Assembly: GCA_020847555.1 (NCBI GenBank)
Contig: JADLBT010000301.1
Location: forward strand, 1-22,562
Direction: 5' to 3'
Length of the DNA stretch: 22,562 nt
Source of the DNA: Gemmataceae bacterium
GTDB taxonomy: Bacteria > Planctomycetota > Planctomycetia > Gemmatales > Gemmataceae
Each line of letters begins with the position of its first letter. Within the stretch, counting starts at the first letter, position 1. The notes beneath the pieces are model-generated. The model was not told where the DNA came from. It saw nothing but the letters and a program-made list of their open reading frames with translations, and ran no database searches. The translations under genes were made by a program, and so were the position numbers. This document shows positions 6,944 through 14,414 of the stretch, piece by piece.

Positions 6944-9079
6944 TCAGAAGAAGAACACGATGTTTTCGTAGATGAACTCCCACACGCCGTAGAAGAGCGA
7001 GTAGCCCATGGCGCGGTTGCCGCACCGGATGCGGGAATGCACCTCGGTCCCGGTCAGCAGCAATTCCGGCGGGAGCCGGTAGTCCGGCGGGATGTCGTCG
7101 TTGCCGTTGGCGTCCTTCTCCGGGTGGATGCGCACCCAGGCGTAGACGACCGGCTCGGACTCGTTGTTCTCGTTCTTGTTCGGCGCCGCCTCGGAGCCGA
7201 TCCGATCGCGCCGGAGTTTGCCGCGGAAGGTCTGCGTCGGCTTGGTCGTCAGCAGCAGGTCCACGTCCAGCTCGCCGTTGACCGCCTCGCCGCGGTTGAA
7301 TGCCGTCAGCACCTGACCGACGTTCTTCTGCGGGATCTTCAGTTCGATCTCCCATTCGTCCAGGCGTGTCACCTTCGGATCGACCTTGCCGATGCGCAGG
7401 ATCGGCTGCGACGGCTTGACCTGCATCCCCTTGAGCTGCTCGCGGAAGTCGGCCGTCAGGACGATGCCGGTCAGCGGCGACTTCAGCCAGAAGTACCCGA
7501 CGCGGGTACGGTCGGCGTTGTACAGCCGCCGCTTCTCCTCCAGGATGCGCGTCTTGGTCCGGTGGGTGATCTCCTGCTCGATCAGCTGAGTCTTGAGGCT
7601 CGCCTTGGCCTGGTCGTCGCGGGTGGACTGCAACAGCTGCCGGAGCGAGGCCATCTTGTCGGCGGTCGAATCGATCTCCGCCTTCGCCGTCTCGATCTCC
7701 TCGAGCAGCTGCGGGGAGTACATGAGAACCAGTTCCTGGTTCTTGAAGACCCGGCTGCCGACCTTGAGGAAGTCGGGGAAGTCCTTGACGACGCCCTCGG
7801 CCGGGGCGTAGACGATGTTCCGCTCCCGCGGGAGGAGCTGGCCGTTGGCCTCCATGCGCAGCGGGTACGGCACCAGGATCATCGCCAGCACCAGAGCGAC
7901 GGCGAGCACGCCGACGCAGGCCCAGATGGCGCGCGCCTTGCCGCCCAGCCCCTCCTGCAGCTTCGCCAGCGGCACCCACAGGAAGCGCATGGGGATGCGC
8001 TTGTGCTCGGCCGCGTTGTACAGGGCCGAGACGGAGTGGCGGCCAACGACCTCCAGGCGCGCGATCAGCTGCTCGGGAGCAGCGTTCGGCTCGAACGACT
8101 CCATGATGAGCGCCGATCGGGCCGGCTTCTTGCTCTCGGCCTCGCGCTCGTCGCGCAGCGGCAGGACGACGAGGAGTTTGCTGTTGCTCTCCGCCAGGTA
8201 GCCGTCCAGAGCCCGCAGGACGGCCGGCGGGAGCGCCTCGTCCTTGCTGCCGGTGTAGACGAGTTTCTCGTTCCAGGCGAGGACGGCGTCGGTGAGGGCG
8301 CGCATCAGCTGGACGAGGTTGGATCGTTTCTCCACGACGTCGGCGCCGCTGATCGCCTCGATCTTGACGCGCTTGCCGTGCCGGACAGCGACGCTGACCC
8401 GGTCGCACTCGACCAGGCGGCGCCCCTCGTTGGCGACGAGGTAGGCGACCTCGGTCGGGTTGAGGCTGTTGTGGACCTGGCGGGCGAACGACTCCAGCGA
8501 CGTCCACACCTGCTGCTGCCCGACCATCTGGCGGAGTTGGTGGTTGCGCGTGTATCCGGACGCCAGGCCAGCCATGCGGACGAGGAACTGCAGGAAGCCG
8601 CGCTGGGCGTCGGCCCCGCGGTGCGGATCCTGCCAGACCTCGACGAGCCCCTCGACCTGCTTGTCCACGAGGATCGGGGCGATGAGGATGACGAAGTCGG
8701 TCGGGTTGCCGGGGCCGGTCTGCCCCTCGTCGCCGTCGCCGATCCCGCTGTGCGGCGGGATCAGCCCGGGCTGGCCCTTCTTGAACGCCTCCTCGAGGAG
8801 CTTGTTGTGAATCTCGCGGCTCTTCTCGTCGCGGTTGAGGCCGACGTGCTGCATGTTCACCTGATACTGCAGCTGCAGGTTGCCCTGCTGGGTCCGCAGC
8901 CAGATGGCCCCGGCCGGGGCGGCGATGGCAGTCAGCACCCGCTGAAGGAACTCCCCGTAATACTGAGCAGGGGGAAGATCCATTTCCGACAGGTGCGAGA
9001 TTTCCTCGGCGAGGCGGTTGATCTGGCGCCGGGCCTGCTCGATCAGGTTCACTTCATTGGGGTCGTGGCCGGTACTCAC
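6944..9079 (-). CDS. GAF-domain / HlyD-type membrane-fusion adaptor hybrid
   Basis: A 711-aa protein. Two GAF-like sensor regions (about residues 40-175 and 200-355, the second including AYLVANEGRRLVECDRVSVA) precede a single membrane helix (about 384-404, IWACVGVLAVALVLAMILVP). After the helix comes a HlyD-like adaptor: lipoyl half VYAPAEGVVKDFP (about 423-435), coiled coil about 455-535, second lipoyl half LKSPLTGIVLTADF, then a barrel. The C-terminus is hydrophobic and aromatic (FYGVWEFIYENIVFFF). This layout puts the sensors in the cytoplasm and the adaptor outside. The GTG at 9079 was chosen because GAGG lies 6 nt before it; a TTG two codons earlier would abut that site. It is probably first in the adaptor operon, with a promoter-like site upstream. 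The GAF ligand is unknown. Confidence 0.85.
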   Translation of the reverse strand: MSTGHDPNEVNLIEQARRQINRLAEEISHLSEMDLPPAQYYGEFLQRVLTAIAAPAGAIWLRTQQGNLQLQYQVNMQHVGLNRDEKSREIHNKLLEEAFKKGQPGLIPPHSGIGDGDEGQTGPGNPTDFVILIAPILVDKQVEGLVEVWQDPHRGADAQRGFLQFLVRMAGLASGYTRNHQLRQMVGQQQVWTSLESFARQVHNSLNPTEVAYLVANEGRRLVECDRVSVAVRHGKRVKIEAISGADVVEKRSNLVQLMRALTDAVLAWNEKLVYTGSKDEALPPAVLRALDGYLAESNSKLLVVLPLRDEREAESKKPARSALIMESFEPNAAPEQLIARLEVVGRHSVSALYNAAEHKRIPMRFLWVPLAKLQEGLGGKARAIWACVGVLAVALVLAMILVPYPLRMEANGQLLPRERNIVYAPAEGVVKDFPDFLKVGSRVFKNQELVLMYSPQLLEEIETAKAEIDSTADKMASLRQLLQSTRDDQAKASLKTQLIEQEITHRTKTRILEEKRRLYNADRTRVGYFWLKSPLTGIVLTADFREQLKGMQVKPSQPILRIGKVDPKVTRLDEWEIELKIPQKNVGQVLTAFNRGEAVNGELDVDLLLTTKPTQTFRGKLRRDRIGSEAAPNKNENNESEPVVYAWVRIHPEKDANGNDDIPPDYRLPPELLLTGTEVHSRIRCGNRAMGYSLFYGVWEFIYENIVFFF

Positions 9080-9141
9080 GGGCAACCTCGCGGGGCAAGG
9101 AGAGGAGAGGGGGGAGCGATCAAAGCCGAGACCAGCTTGTC

Positions 9142-9170
9142 ATGGTAACTCGGGGAAGGCGCACTCACAA
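9142..9170 (-). promoter_or_regulatory. Candidate sigma70-type promoter of the adaptor operon
   Basis: Read on the minus strand, TTGTGA (9170-9165) and TACCAT (9147-9142) are separated by 17 nt, each matching four of six consensus bases. The site lies 63 nt upstream of the chosen GTG of the GAF-HlyD gene. Predicted by eye only; planctomycete promoters are not always consensus-like. No other structure was found in 9080-9313 apart from a tight AACCCC/GGGGTT palindrome near 9186. Confidence 0.4.
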
Positions 9171-9313
9171 GGGACCAAATCGGAGAACCCCTGGGGTTTT
9201 TCTCATTCGCGCTCTGGTGGTTGCTGTCCGGGCCGCATACGCAGCGCAGCGGCGTGCGCAGCCCAAACCGCAACCAGCGGCCGGCCCTGCTGGTTGTACG
9301 GGTGCCCGGGCGA

Positions 9314-9676
9314 TCAGCAGGCCAGACGATCCGCCTCCCAGGACAGTATACCCTGCATCAGGTCACAAGGATCCGCCGGGCCTTCGGGCAACGGCCAGGT
9401 AAACCGAGCGACGGCGGCAAGTTGGCAGGCGGCGCCGTATTCGCGGGCCAGGCACCAGAGGTGGACGAAGCGGCCTATGACACGCGCCCGGCCGCACAGC
9501 TCGATGATTTCCCCCCGGGCGATCTCCTCCGCGGAGGCCGCCGTGCCGAGGCGCTCCGCCTGCTCCACCAGCCATTCGACCAGCACCCGCGCCTCCGGAT
9601 CCCCCAGGCCGCGCGTCAGGGCGTCGTTGTCGAGAATCGGGCTGAGTAACGGTTTCGAGAGCGGCTTGCCCTTCAT
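9314..9676 (-). CDS. Hypothetical protein, 120 aa
   Basis: A 120-aa soluble, mostly helical protein with no signal peptide or membrane helix; no family is recognised. Its composition is balanced and protein-like (for example ARVLVEWLVEQAERLG and IELCGRARVIGRFVHLW), unlike the Arg/Pro/Gly-rich frames on the opposite strand. The ATG at 9676 has GAGG five nt upstream, which decides the start; the open frame extends to 9799, but that part is low-complexity. It lies 235 nt upstream of the GAF-HlyD gene on the same strand, so it could belong to the same transcription unit, although the other gene seems to have its own promoter. Function unknown. Confidence 0.6.
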   Translation of the reverse strand: MKGKPLSKPLLSPILDNDALTRGLGDPEARVLVEWLVEQAERLGTAASAEEIARGEIIELCGRARVIGRFVHLWCLAREYGAACQLAAVARFTWPLPEGPADPCDLMQGILSWEADRLAC

Positions 9677-9834
9677 GCTCACCTCGTCCCCCCGAGGCGC
9701 CGGAACGTGGCAGGTTCCCCGGCGCGGCCGGGCGGCGAGTCCCGGGACCGGGCGCCAGGTTCCCGCACGGCCCCCTGGTCCAGCGGGATCACCTGTCATC
9801 AGCGCTCATGGATGTAATGAAACGGGAAGGCGGG

Positions 9835-9863
9835 ACTATAGCCGCGGGGGAGCGCCGCTGCAA
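9835..9863 (-). promoter_or_regulatory. Candidate promoter of the 120-aa hypothetical gene
   Basis: On the minus strand, TTGCAG (9863-9858) and TATAGT (9840-9835) are 17 nt apart. The -10 matches five of six consensus bases, the -35 only three. It lies about 160 nt before the ATG at 9676 and runs back to back with the plus-strand promoter candidate at 9917. The rest of 9677-10128 has no convincing gene. Confidence 0.35.
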
Positions 9864-9916
9864 CAGCAAAAATCGGGCTCTCCGTGGCGTGGCCCGGGAA
9901 CCCGTCCGGAAGTTTC

Positions 9917-9945
9917 TTGACCCTTGCGCGCCACCGCATTACGAT
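9917..9945 (+). promoter_or_regulatory. Candidate sigma70-type promoter of the PPC protein
   Basis: TTGACC (9917-9922) and TACGAT (9940-9945) are separated by exactly 17 nt, matching five and four of six consensus bases. This gives a leader of roughly 175-180 nt before the ATG at 10129. It is one of the two best promoter matches noticed in the window. Confidence 0.5.
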
Positions 9946-10128
9946 ACCTTTCGTCCCCGAGAGTTCTGTTGCTCCGGGGATACTGCCACCCCCCAACGGA
10001 CAAACCGACCGCGTGGACCTTCGCCCAGGGGGCAGGCCCACCACCCCGATTCGCCAGCCGCGGCGCGGCCGGCGACTCACCGCAGCCCACTACCTCACAC
10101 GGACCGTTTCTTGTTCGAGGAGACATCC

Positions 10129-12723
10129 ATGCAAGGGGACCGGGTTCCCGCCAGACGTTTTCTGACCGGCACGGCGGCCGTCGCCCTCCTGGGCGGCCTG
10201 CTGCTGGCCGGTCGGGTCCACGCCCAGCCTCAGCTCGGCAGCCTGCAGGCCACCCCCCGCCTCACCATCGTCACCCCCGCCGGGGCAAAGGCCGGCTCCA
10301 CCGTCGATCTCGCCTTCACCGGGACCGACCTCGACGAGCCGAAGGCTCTGCTGTTCAGCCACCCCGGGATCAAGGCCGTCGCCGTCGCGCCAACCGTCGT
10401 CAAGGTCGATCCGAAGACGCTGCCCAAGGGCAAGGGGATGAAAAAGGGTGGCACGCCTCAGGTCGCGAAGTTCACCGTCACCGTCGCCCCCAACGTCCCG
10501 CCCGGGCACCACGACGTGCGCTTCGTCGGCAAGCACGGCGTCAGCAACCCACGCGCGTTCATCGTCGGGGAGCTGGCCGAGGTACTCGAAAAGGAAGCGA
10601 ACAACGATGTGGACCAGGCCCAGCGCGTCGAGGTCGAGACCACCGTTACCGGCGCCGTCAACGCGCCGACCGACGTCGATTACTTCGTCTTCAGCGCGAA
10701 GAAGGGGCAGCGCGTGGTCGTCCACTGTGCCGGGGCCACCATCGACAGCCGCCTCTCGCCGGAGCTGAAGCTGTTCGACGCCAGCGGCCGGCAGCTCGCC
10801 TACCACCGCCCGCCGCCCGGGAACGACGCCCTCGTGGATCTCACCGCTTCCGCGGACGGCGACTACTTCGCCCGCCTTTGCCAGTTCACCTACACACTCG
10901 GCGGCCCCGAGTACTTCTACCGCCTGACGATCACGCGCGGCCCGTGGATCGACGCCATCTTCCCGCCGGTAGTCGAGCCGGGTAAGACCGCCCAGGTAAC
11001 CCTCTTCGGCCGCAACCTGCCCGGCGGCAAGCTCGACCCGGCCGCTGTCCTCGACGGGCGCGTGCTGGAGAAGCTGACGGTCTCCGTCACCGCCCCGAAC
11101 GACCCGGTCGCCCTCCAGCGGCTCGGCTTCAGCGGCCGCGTCTCCCCGGTTACCGGCACCCTGGACGGATTCGAGTACCGGCTCAAGACGCCTGCCGGGT
11201 CGTCGAACGCCGTCCCGGTGTTCTTCGCGAAGGCGCCGGTCGTGCTCGAAAGCGCTGCCAACGAAACCCAGGAGAAGGCGCAGGAGGTGCCCCTCCCGTG
11301 CGACCTTGCCGGGCGGATCGAGAAGCGGCGCGACCGCGACTGGTTCAGCTTCACCGCGAAGAAAGATGCGGTGTACGTCATCGACGTGCAGAGCCAGCGC
11401 CTCGGCGCGCCGACCGATATGTCCCTGATCCTCTACAACGCGACCGGCAAGCAGGTCGTCGAGATGACCCAGCAGGACGACGAGCCGCCAGCGTCGAACC
11501 TGAGCCCGACGCGCTTTTACAACCTCAGCCGCGACCCGGCGCCGTACCGCTTCGTCGCCCCGGCCGACGGCAAGTATTACCTGCTCGTCTACAGCCACCT
11601 GGGCGACACGCTGGCCGGCCCGGACCACGTTTACCGGGTGTCGATCACGCCCGAGCAGCCGGACTTCCGGCTGATCGTCATGCCGCCCGACACCTACCGG
11701 CCCGACACCTGTATCCTCGCCCAGGGCGGGCACCGTAACTATGTCGTTTTCGCCCAGCGCCTGGACGGGTTCAAGGGCGACATTAACCTCACTGTCGAGG
11801 GGCTGCCGCCCGGCGTTACATGCCGGCCGCAAACGATCGGCGCGGGGATGAAGCAGGCGAACCTGGTGCTGAGCGCCGCGCCGACCGCGGCCGCCTTCCT
11901 CGGCGAGGTCAAGGTCAAGGGCACCGCCGTCATCGGAGGCAAGTCGGTGGTGCGCGAGGCGCGGCCGGCGACCATCACCTGGCCGACCCAGGCGCAGCAG
12001 AACATCCCGACGATCACCCGCCTCGACCGCGCGCTGATGCTCGCGGTCAACGGCAAGGCGCCGTTCAACCTGACGCTCAGCCCGGAGACGGCAACCGTCT
12101 CGTCCGGCGAAAAGGTGACGGTGAAGCTGAAGGCGGCCCGCCTGCTGGCGGACCTCAAGGGGCCGATTCAGATCCAACCGCTGCCGCAGGAGTTGCCCCA
12201 GGGTATGCAGTTCCCGGCCCAGAACCTGACGGCGCCGAAGGACGAGGCAACGATCGCCCTGACCGTCCCGACGAATCTGCTACCGGGCACGTACACCATC
12301 GTCCTGCACGCCTCCGGGGCCGTCCCCCCGGGCGGCAAGGGGAAGCCGGTGAACGTGGTCCTGCCCTCGACGCCGCTCGTCCTCACCGTCCTGCCGAAGC
12401 AGGTCGCGACGCTGAGCCTTGCCAACGCCAACCCGGCGGTCAAGGTCGGCAACCAGGTCGAGGTGGTCGTGCGCGTGAACCGGCAGTACGAGTACGCCGG
12501 TCCGTTCAAGGTGGAACTGGTACTCCCGAAGAGTGTGCAGGGACTGTCGGCCGACGCGGTCACGATCCCGGCCGGCCAGAACGAGGCGAAGCTGCTCATC
12601 CGCGTGCCGCCCGGCGCCCAGCCTGGCAACCGCCAGAATCTGATCGTCCGGGCCATCGCCACGATCCAGAACAACGTCGCCCTGAACCACGAAACGAAAC
12701 TGAGTGTGAACGTCACGAAGTAG
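10129..12723 (+). CDS. Secreted PPC-domain (pre-peptidase C-terminal) surface protein
   Basis: An 864-aa exported protein. The signal peptide is PARRFLTGTAAVALLGGLLL with likely cleavage after VHAQ; its Arg pair is only loosely Tat-like. Bacterial pre-peptidase beta-sandwich (PPC) domains are seen twice, at about 155-268 (EKEANNDVDQAQRVE, then DVDYFVFSAKKGQRVVVH) and about 375-510 (ANETQEKAQEV, then RDWFSFTAKKDAVYVIDVQ). Immunoglobulin-like beta-rich regions precede, separate and follow them, for example IFPPVVEPGKTAQVTLFGRN. No protease or other catalytic domain is present. The ATG has GAGGAG six nt before it. It is followed 105 nt later on the same strand by a cytochrome/WD40 gene, and the two may be co-transcribed. 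Likely role: surface binding or scaffolding; the ligand is unknown. Confidence 0.85.
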   Translation: MQGDRVPARRFLTGTAAVALLGGLLLAGRVHAQPQLGSLQATPRLTIVTPAGAKAGSTVDLAFTGTDLDEPKALLFSHPGIKAVAVAPTVVKVDPKTLPKGKGMKKGGTPQVAKFTVTVAPNVPPGHHDVRFVGKHGVSNPRAFIVGELAEVLEKEANNDVDQAQRVEVETTVTGAVNAPTDVDYFVFSAKKGQRVVVHCAGATIDSRLSPELKLFDASGRQLAYHRPPPGNDALVDLTASADGDYFARLCQFTYTLGGPEYFYRLTITRGPWIDAIFPPVVEPGKTAQVTLFGRNLPGGKLDPAAVLDGRVLEKLTVSVTAPNDPVALQRLGFSGRVSPVTGTLDGFEYRLKTPAGSSNAVPVFFAKAPVVLESAANETQEKAQEVPLPCDLAGRIEKRRDRDWFSFTAKKDAVYVIDVQSQRLGAPTDMSLILYNATGKQVVEMTQQDDEPPASNLSPTRFYNLSRDPAPYRFVAPADGKYYLLVYSHLGDTLAGPDHVYRVSITPEQPDFRLIVMPPDTYRPDTCILAQGGHRNYVVFAQRLDGFKGDINLTVEGLPPGVTCRPQTIGAGMKQANLVLSAAPTAAAFLGEVKVKGTAVIGGKSVVREARPATITWPTQAQQNIPTITRLDRALMLAVNGKAPFNLTLSPETATVSSGEKVTVKLKAARLLADLKGPIQIQPLPQELPQGMQFPAQNLTAPKDEATIALTVPTNLLPGTYTIVLHASGAVPPGGKGKPVNVVLPSTPLVLTVLPKQVATLSLANANPAVKVGNQVEVVVRVNRQYEYAGPFKVELVLPKSVQGLSADAVTIPAGQNEAKLLIRVPPGAQPGNRQNLIVRAIATIQNNVALNHETKLSVNVTK

Positions 12724-12736
12724 TCGATGGTGTCCG

Positions 12737-12796
12737 TCCGAGCCCGAAGCGTCAGCGCGGCAAACCAAACACCTGCGCTTATGCTTCGGGCTCGGA
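12737..12796. repeat. Palindromic repeat, AGCGTCAGCG family, between the PPC and cytochrome genes
   Basis: Arms 12737-12758 and 12775-12796 (22 bp, two mismatches) lie 13 nt after the PPC gene stop and before the Shine-Dalgarno site of the next gene. The outer arm (TCCGAGCCCGAAGC) matches the copy at 4604 closely. It is part of a dispersed family. Confidence 0.75.
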
Positions 12797-12828
12797 TGGA
12801 GGACCGATTATCGAAGGAGCATTCCCCG

Positions 12829-14229
12829 ATGCGTCGCATCTTCGCGCTGTGCCTGGTGGCGGTGCTGCCCACCCCGGTCCTTGCCCAGGAGAAGAAAAAG
12901 GAACCCGGCCCGATCAAGATCGTCGAGCTGGACCGCAAGGATTCCGTCAAGTACGAGAAGGACATCGAGCCGATCTTCTACAAGCGCTGCATCTCGTGCC
13001 ACAGCGGCAACAACAAGGAAGGTCAGTTCGACATCAGCAGCTACGAGAACCTGATCAAGGGTGGCAAGAGCGGCTCGCCCGTCCTGCCCGGTAAGTCCGA
13101 CCAGAGCCGGCTGTACCGGGTGTGCGCCCGCATCGGCAAGCCGTACATGCCGCCCAGGGAGGAGGTGCCGCTGACGCCGCAGGAGGTGGCCCTCATCAAG
13201 CTGTGGATCGACCAGGGGGCCAAGGCACCGACCGGCCCGAGTATCCGCAAGACGATCGTGATCGGCGTGCCGCCGGCCAATGTCACCCCGGTCCGGGCGG
13301 TCGCCGTCAGCCCGGACAAGTCGGTGGTTGCGGCCGGGCGCGGGAACCAGATCCACATCTATGACGCGGGCTCGGGCACCTACGTCCGCTCGCTCCTCGA
13401 CCCCGACCTGAAGACGTCGGCCAGCAAGCCGGTGAAGGCCGCTCACCTGTCGCTCGTCGAGTCGATGGCGTTCTCGCCGGACGGCAAGTTCCTCGCGAGC
13501 GGCAGCTTCCAGACCGTCTCCCTGTGGGATGTTCGGACAGGACAGTTGCGGCACCGGCTGACCGGGTTTGCCCACAACGTCGTCGCGCTGGCTTTCTCCC
13601 CCGACGGCAAACTCCTCGCGACCGGCGGCGGCGCCCCGACCGAGGATGGGGAGGTCAAGATTTACGAGGTCGGCAGCTGGAAGGAGGTCGCCAGCATCAA
13701 GGGCGGCCACAGCGACACCGTCTACGGCGTCTGCTTCAGCCCCAGGGGGGACAAGATCGCCAGCTGCGGGGCCGACAAGTTCATCAAGGTGTTCGAGGTG
13801 CCGTCCGGCAAGTTCCTCAAGTCGTTCGAGGGCCACACGCATCAGGTACTCGACGTCGGCTGGTTCAGCGGCGGCAACCTGCTCGCCAGCGCCGGTGCCG
13901 ACAACACCGTCAAGGTGTGGGACTACGAGAAGGGCGAACAGGTGCGAACGATCAACGCCCACACCAAGCAGGTGACGCGGTTGCTGTTCGTCGGTAAATC
14001 GACGAACTTCGTGACATGCAGCGGCGACCAGACGGTGAAGTTCTGGAACGTCCAGAACGGTGGGAACGTGCGGAACTTCGGCGGCAACAAGGACTTCATC
14101 TACGCCATCGGCGTCACCCCGGACGGGGCCATCGTCGCGGCCGGCGGCGAGGAGGGTGTTGTCCGGATCTACAACGGCACCAACGGCCAGCTGGTGCGCG
14201 CGCTGCAGCCACCCGACGCGAAGCAGTAG
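12829..14229 (+). CDS. Exported c-type cytochrome (PSCyt1-like) / WD40 propeller protein
   Basis: A 466-aa protein. A signal peptide (FALCLVAVLPTPVLAQ) is followed by a planctomycete-type single-haem domain: YEKDIEPIFYKRCISCHSG with haem motif CISCH (residues 54-58) and a probable distal Met in YMPP (M107), closing with LIKLWIDQGAKAP. A WD40 propeller covers about 155-460, with clear blades such as FSPDGKFLASGSFQTVSLWD and SAGADNTVKVWDYEKG. AAGGAG lies 9 nt before the ATG at 12829, which decides the start; an open extension upstream to 12727 runs through a palindromic repeat. It probably acts outside the cytoplasmic membrane, where haem can be attached. The redox partner is not visible. It is paired with the PPC gene upstream. 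Confidence 0.92.
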   Translation: MRRIFALCLVAVLPTPVLAQEKKKEPGPIKIVELDRKDSVKYEKDIEPIFYKRCISCHSGNNKEGQFDISSYENLIKGGKSGSPVLPGKSDQSRLYRVCARIGKPYMPPREEVPLTPQEVALIKLWIDQGAKAPTGPSIRKTIVIGVPPANVTPVRAVAVSPDKSVVAAGRGNQIHIYDAGSGTYVRSLLDPDLKTSASKPVKAAHLSLVESMAFSPDGKFLASGSFQTVSLWDVRTGQLRHRLTGFAHNVVALAFSPDGKLLATGGGAPTEDGEVKIYEVGSWKEVASIKGGHSDTVYGVCFSPRGDKIASCGADKFIKVFEVPSGKFLKSFEGHTHQVLDVGWFSGGNLLASAGADNTVKVWDYEKGEQVRTINAHTKQVTRLLFVGKSTNFVTCSGDQTVKFWNVQNGGNVRNFGGNKDFIYAIGVTPDGAIVAAGGEEGVVRIYNGTNGQLVRALQPPDAKQ

Positions 14230-14305
14230 GCAGAAAGCAGCAGGAGGCAGAAAGCAGCAGGCAGCCACGGCCCGTCGGCCCCTGGCTGCCTGCTGCTTTC
14301 TGCCT
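14228..14305. repeat. Tandem plus inverted 17-bp repeat between convergent genes
   Basis: A 17-bp unit, AGGCAGAAAGCAGCAGG, occurs twice in perfect tandem (14228-14244 and 14245-14261) and once inverted (14289-14305). The second copy and the inverted one are part of a perfect 23-bp-arm hairpin (14245-14267 with 14283-14305). It begins inside the TAG stop of the cytochrome/WD40 gene and lies before the convergent moeA end, so it is well placed as a bidirectional terminator or insulating element. The remaining 14306-14414 shows no gene. Confidence 0.85.
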
Positions 14306-14414
14306 GCTGCTGACTCTGCGGAACTGGGCCAGGCCGACCTGCCGATCTGCTCCGTCTGCGCGTCAGGGTCGCGAAACGCACCCTGGGGAGGTGGGGCCGG
14401 TGCCCCGGGCGCGC

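Noticed and set aside
4869..6971. 700-codon plus-strand frame opposite the HlyD-WD40 gene
   Set aside because: Shadow frame rich in Arg, Val, Asp and His; the opposite strand has clear domains.
7037..9148. 700-codon plus-strand frame opposite the GAF-HlyD gene
   Set aside because: Shadow frame without recognisable domains; the minus-strand frame has the GAF, membrane and lipoyl features.
10090..12177. Long minus-strand frame opposite the PPC gene
   Set aside because: Rich in Arg/Asp/Glu/Val shadows of the true gene; no start signals or motifs.
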